A stretch of DNA of 64,000 bases from Rhyzopertha dominica (lineage: Eukaryota > Arthropoda > Insecta > Coleoptera > Bostrichidae), in assembly GCA_025024175.1 (NCBI GenBank), contig QCXZ01000138.1:1302002-1366001 (forward strand). The letters are read 5' to 3'. This document shows positions 60,745 through 64,000 of this stretch, one piece after another. The notes beneath the pieces are model-generated. The model had not been told where the DNA came from. It saw only the letters and a program-made list of their open reading frames with translations, and searched no databases. The translations under genes and the position numbers were made by a program. The stretch's first letter is position 1, and each line of letters begins with the position of its first letter.

Positions 60745-62658
60745 CTTGGTTGTTTCTGATTATGTATATTTACTACTTGTTTTTTACAGTACTTTTGCGG
60801 ATGTTCGCACGTTATTTTAGTTTATTTTATAGTATAGGCCTTGCCTCTATAACCTCTGCATAAGTCAGTCTCATAGATCGTTGCTTGATACTTTAAAATT
60901 GTTAGCAATTTANACGACCTATTTTTANGAAAACCATACGCCATAAATATCGCAGAACTCGAGATCAGATGCTGCATCCTCTCAAAGGCGGAGGCGAACT
61001 TTAAAACGAAAAGTGCTCATGCACGTTGCGCAATTATCTTCGACCAGCAATAAACATTATATTAATGTGCCAATTGCAGCGTTAACGAGTGCAGCGCATC
61101 AAAACGAACATGACACGCTTAATTGCAATTGTGCTCAGAATTTAATGAACGCGGACTCTGTGCATAGTCGTCGATATTCCCAGGTTTACGCACTGCTTCC
61201 CGCGGGCTACCACTAACAACGCATTTCCGAGAAATCTGACCATCGCCGAAGACTTGCATATGCGATTTCAGCCCATTTACGTCCGCTAATCTGTATGAAG
61301 AAGAACGGGATTATTGCAAGGCCAACTCAGTAATATTTCCATTTTCTCGGAATACGTTGTGTCACGCATTGTTCCATCGCAGGTCGATTTATTTGTTGTA
61401 AATATAGCAGCATCCTGATGCTGGGAATGCGGAAATCTGGAGAGACTCACGCGAAATTTCCGCAGCGCACAGGTTTATAACTGGAAAGGCGGAGTACCTT
61501 AAATAATTGCTGTCCTTGTTCAGTCAGTCGCTTGTGTTTTCTAACGGTGCTGAAATGTGGCGTAACTGTCATTAAAAATAGACGTCTTTTGTTCGCAAGA
61601 CTTAATGGCTGCACACACGACGACAATCTTTCAATTGCACAACCGGACAAAGCATTTATTGACTGCTTTTACTATTTAACAGTCTTTGCTAACCAGGGTT
61701 TAAAGCATGTTAAAGTCATGATTTAAATCAGTTATATGAAAAAGCCTATTCAACCATTTTTAATTGCAAGAACGAGAAACACATTTCCAAAAAAAATATC
61801 GATCTGGAATGAAGTGGTAAAAACCACAGAAACTTAATATTAGAACATACGTTCGCGGTAACACACATAATTTTAATTCTCATTATAACACTAAAGAGAA
61901 TACCTAATGTGAAAAATCTGCTCGATACATAGATTTAAAAAAAAGTTATAACAAACGAATAAAAAGAGCAATCAATGTGAAACTTCAGGAGTGTGCTCTA
62001 AGAGTCCCGGTACCCTATTTATTTGCTATTTTTTTTAAAAAGTCCCTAAAACAGCAAAAAATTCAGGTCTATTCCATCAAAATTTTTATGATTTTTGAAT
62101 GGAATTTACGGTCATTCTAAACCTACTTTTCAGATTCCGCCAAATAAATAGCATGCACCCGTCTTTTATCTTTACAATGAAAAAAAATTCATTGAATTTC
62201 GTCAAAAAATCACTGTATTCCCAAACGTTTGCAAGCCCAAAATGCGCTCTGGTTGTTGCTGCTACCTAGCGCTGTAAACTGCAGTCGCCTTCTAACACAG
62301 TGGACCTGTGATATATTGGTGATGACCTGGAATGTGTTTTCCTGCTCGAATTTATAGGTTTTATTTTCTATTCTTGAACCTTGTTTGAACAAGAACCAAG
62401 GAAAGGAAGATTACTGAAAAAGTAATAACACTAAAGTACGTTTATCTAGCTTCGGTATTCTAGAAAAGAACAAAATCAATCTACCCAAATGGTGGTAAGT
62501 ACCTATATGCTTGTTTGTTACTTTATTCGTTAACCCATGCACCGAGGATAGATTAATAAAGTAAGAAGAAACCGCGAAACAGGTAACTTGAGATTTAAAA
62601 AAGCTATATTTTGAGAGGATTTGTTACCATGACGAAAATATGATATGACATAAATTAA
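60745..62658. other. Non-coding, candidate regulatory islands
   Basis: The stretch 60950-61720 is GC-richer, without coding features, and has CTTAATTGCAATTG at 61118-61131 plus further CAATTGCA-like sites. This looks more like conserved non-coding DNA than a transposon. The rest is AT-rich with no recognised feature. Confidence 0.35.
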
Positions 62659-62945
62659 TAGAACTACCATATAACATAATATATTCTCGGAAAGATCGGT
62701 GTCTCTTGAAAACACTGACAAAAAATTATAAGTCTGACGTATCGATTACACCTGTAACAAAATTTTGTTTGAACTTGTGTCTGGCAAATTTTGAGGTTCT
62801 TCGTCTTTGACAAAGATTACAGGTGTAATCGAAACGTCAGACTTATAATTTTTTGTCAGTGTTTTCAAGAGACAGCGATCTTTCCGAGAATATATTATCT
62901 TATGTTATGGACACTGAAAGCATTCGCCCTCGTAGAACTACCGTA
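62659..62945. mobile_element. Compact Penelope relic: inverted arms with 13-bp target duplication
   Basis: The element is 62672-62932, bracketed by TAGAACTACCATA (62659-62671) and TAGAACTACCGTA (62933-62945, one mismatch). The arms at 62672-62757 and 62817-62909 are near-perfect inverted copies. At the inner end of the right arm the plus strand reads TTGACAA, A, stem GATTAC/GTAATC, GAAAC, GTC: a hammerhead-like motif with two core changes. The mirrored motif in the left arm has GATAC for GAAAC. The mirror frames 62530-62721 and 62853-63059 both begin MSVFSRD because they lie in the two arms; neither is a gene. Confidence 0.7.
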
Positions 62946-63079
62946 TACATTTTTGGTATCATTCTAGCCCTTATGTCTAAGAAATTCAACTATATGTCAT
63001 GTGACATGAAAACAATCAAAATGGGCATAATCGAACAAGTTTTATGGTTATTTAATTAATGCATAAGATGACATTCAAA

Positions 63080-64000
63080 AAAATTACATGGAAGTATAGG
63101 CAAGCAAATGTTCAAAGTGTGATCAGTCAATTTACAATATGAGATACTTAATCGATACACATGACACCTCAAAGAAGTTGCACGAGGCAGCTTTCAGTAT
63201 CTATAGCGGAGCTTCTCCACCCATCACATCGTTTAATTGTTGTGAGGTCAGCACCTTTATTAGCCAGTAAAGTTGTTGAGGTCTGCCTCATACAATGGCC
63301 GCTATAAGCTTCTGCATGTGCCATATTAAAAAATGAAGCAACTCTTGAAGGGACTTTTGACAGANTGTTGATTCCAACAGGTTGTTAAGTACACTTTTTA
63401 TTAATGTGTCGTAAAAATAATCTGTGGTTGGATACTTTCTTTGGACGTAAGTACATTTATTTTCTACAAGTCTCCGCAGCATTGATAGAGAATCCTTCTT
63501 CTATTATTGTAAATCTTTGTGAAATGTCCGTCCTGGTATCCTGTATCGATGTCTTCTACAATACTGATTTTCAAATTCGTTAATTCGCAGCAAGGACAGG
63601 CACCAGATGTTCCCATTTCATAACTTATGATCGCAAGCCCTTCGCAAAAATTCTTCCGCATGCGCTTTTACCAATACTGCAGCTATCTTTGCTTTGTATC
63701 CTCTCGACACACTCTTCAGGTAGGCAGTGAGCTTACTAAATTTTCCATGGTCTATGTTTCTATAAACTTTTATTGCGACCACATGGATGAAATTGCATAC
63801 TTCTTCAAATTTAGAAATATGCTAACAGTACTTCTTCATATATGGTAGATACACACCGTTTTTTATTCCGTTAAATATTTTTTCATAATGTCCCCTGGCC
63901 TTTGCAGGCATTAATTGTAGAGTTGTTTCTGCAGCTTCCTTCAGGATTATCCCAGGAACACTTACTTCCATTTGTCACCATCTTCACAAATTTTTGCATA
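63080..64000 (-). pseudogene. Crypton-like tyrosine recombinase, continues past the right edge
   Basis: Minus strand, N to C. First is the core-binding domain: LQLMPAKARGHYEKIFNGI near 63905, then YRNIDHGKFSKLTAYLKSVS and RGYKAK near 63715-63765. The catalytic domain begins with GTSGACPCCELTNLKI and VEDIDTGY near 63540-63600 (where active enzymes have 'GiaGACRreEl..L...di', so the first catalytic arginine is lost). One long frame follows: LRPKKVSNHRLFLRHINKKC, a stop at 63385-63387, QPVGIN, LSKVPSRVASFFN, then HCMRQTSTTLLANKGADL with the H-x-x-R box at 63286-63297, and TIKRCDGWRSS. The nucleophilic tyrosine position (63187-63189) appears to be TGC, cysteine. Such recombinases occur in insect Crypton-type transposons and derived host genes; the lesions here indicate a dead copy. 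Confidence 0.8.

Noticed and set aside
62530..63059. Paired frames both starting MSVFSRD, resembling a duplicated gene
   Set aside because: They lie in the two inverted arms of one Penelope relic; the similarity reflects the repeat, not coding.
63288..63482. 64-codon minus frame over the tyrosine recombinase
   Set aside because: The recombinase motifs (H-x-x-R, GADLTT) are in a different minus-strand frame; this one is a shadow.
1..64000. tRNA, rRNA, CRISPR arrays, bacterial operons, endogenous viral genes
   Set aside because: Scanned by eye for B-box (GGTTCGANTCC-like) sites, regular spaced repeats, ribosomal text and gag/protease/envelope-like motifs; none found. The reverse transcriptases present are LINE or Penelope type.

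Overview
This is an AT-rich (visibly about two-thirds A+T) animal nuclear sequence with scattered single N bases. The transposon types and a methuselah-like receptor exon point to an insect; a beetle is plausible, but that is inference. There is no bacterial or viral gene layout: no operons, tRNA, rRNA or CRISPR. Most of the window is intergenic or intronic DNA packed with dead mobile elements. Nearly every recognisable protein stretch is a frameshifted transposase or reverse transcriptase, often visible only when two or three frames are pieced together.

Layout. 1-16 kb: a non-LTR reverse transcriptase relic (1780-3200, minus), an IS630-type transposase relic (4690-5040, minus), a 760-bp terminal-inverted-repeat element (5724-6483), a mariner relic (7528-7985, minus), a reverse transcriptase scrap (10301-10501), then a tight cluster of LINE 3' end, MULE transposase and a Penelope-like element (13440-15483). 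16-31 kb: small MITEs and hairpins, a compact Penelope relic with a 14-bp target duplication (21792-22044), an inverted-repeat element (24605-25130), a pogo/Tigger relic (25480-25985) and a 1-kb near-perfect foldback element (27320-28336). 31-45 kb: Penelope reverse transcriptases (31060-31900, 39560-40770), a Penelope element with inverted flanks (37765-38818), LINE pieces (35300-35740, 41040-41400), IS630-type relics, and an RTE-like LINE on the minus strand (43420-44830) with an insertion in its catalytic region. 45-53 kb: joined mariner and IS630 tails, an almost full-length mariner with intact inverted repeats (46061-47342), a TA-flanked MITE, and the best host-gene candidate, one exon of a methuselah-like GPCR (48257-48432). 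53-64 kb: a long featureless AT-rich stretch, an IS630-type transposase relic (59075-59640), a rather fresh LINE reverse transcriptase (60158-60739), another compact Penelope relic (62672-62932), and a Crypton-like tyrosine recombinase running off the right edge (63080-64000, minus).

The most notable recurrent signal is a hammerhead-ribozyme-like motif (CTGANGA, one extra base, stem-loop, GAAAC, GTC) at six or more places. At three loci it lies in inverted arms bounded by 13-14 bp direct repeats, and at one of these a GIY-YIG endonuclease lies between the arms. It ties otherwise anonymous hairpins to Penelope-like retroelements. Between the relics are several GC-richer, non-coding islands with clustered TAAT-type motifs that could be regulatory DNA. 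All family assignments come from reading the sequence; no database search was run.
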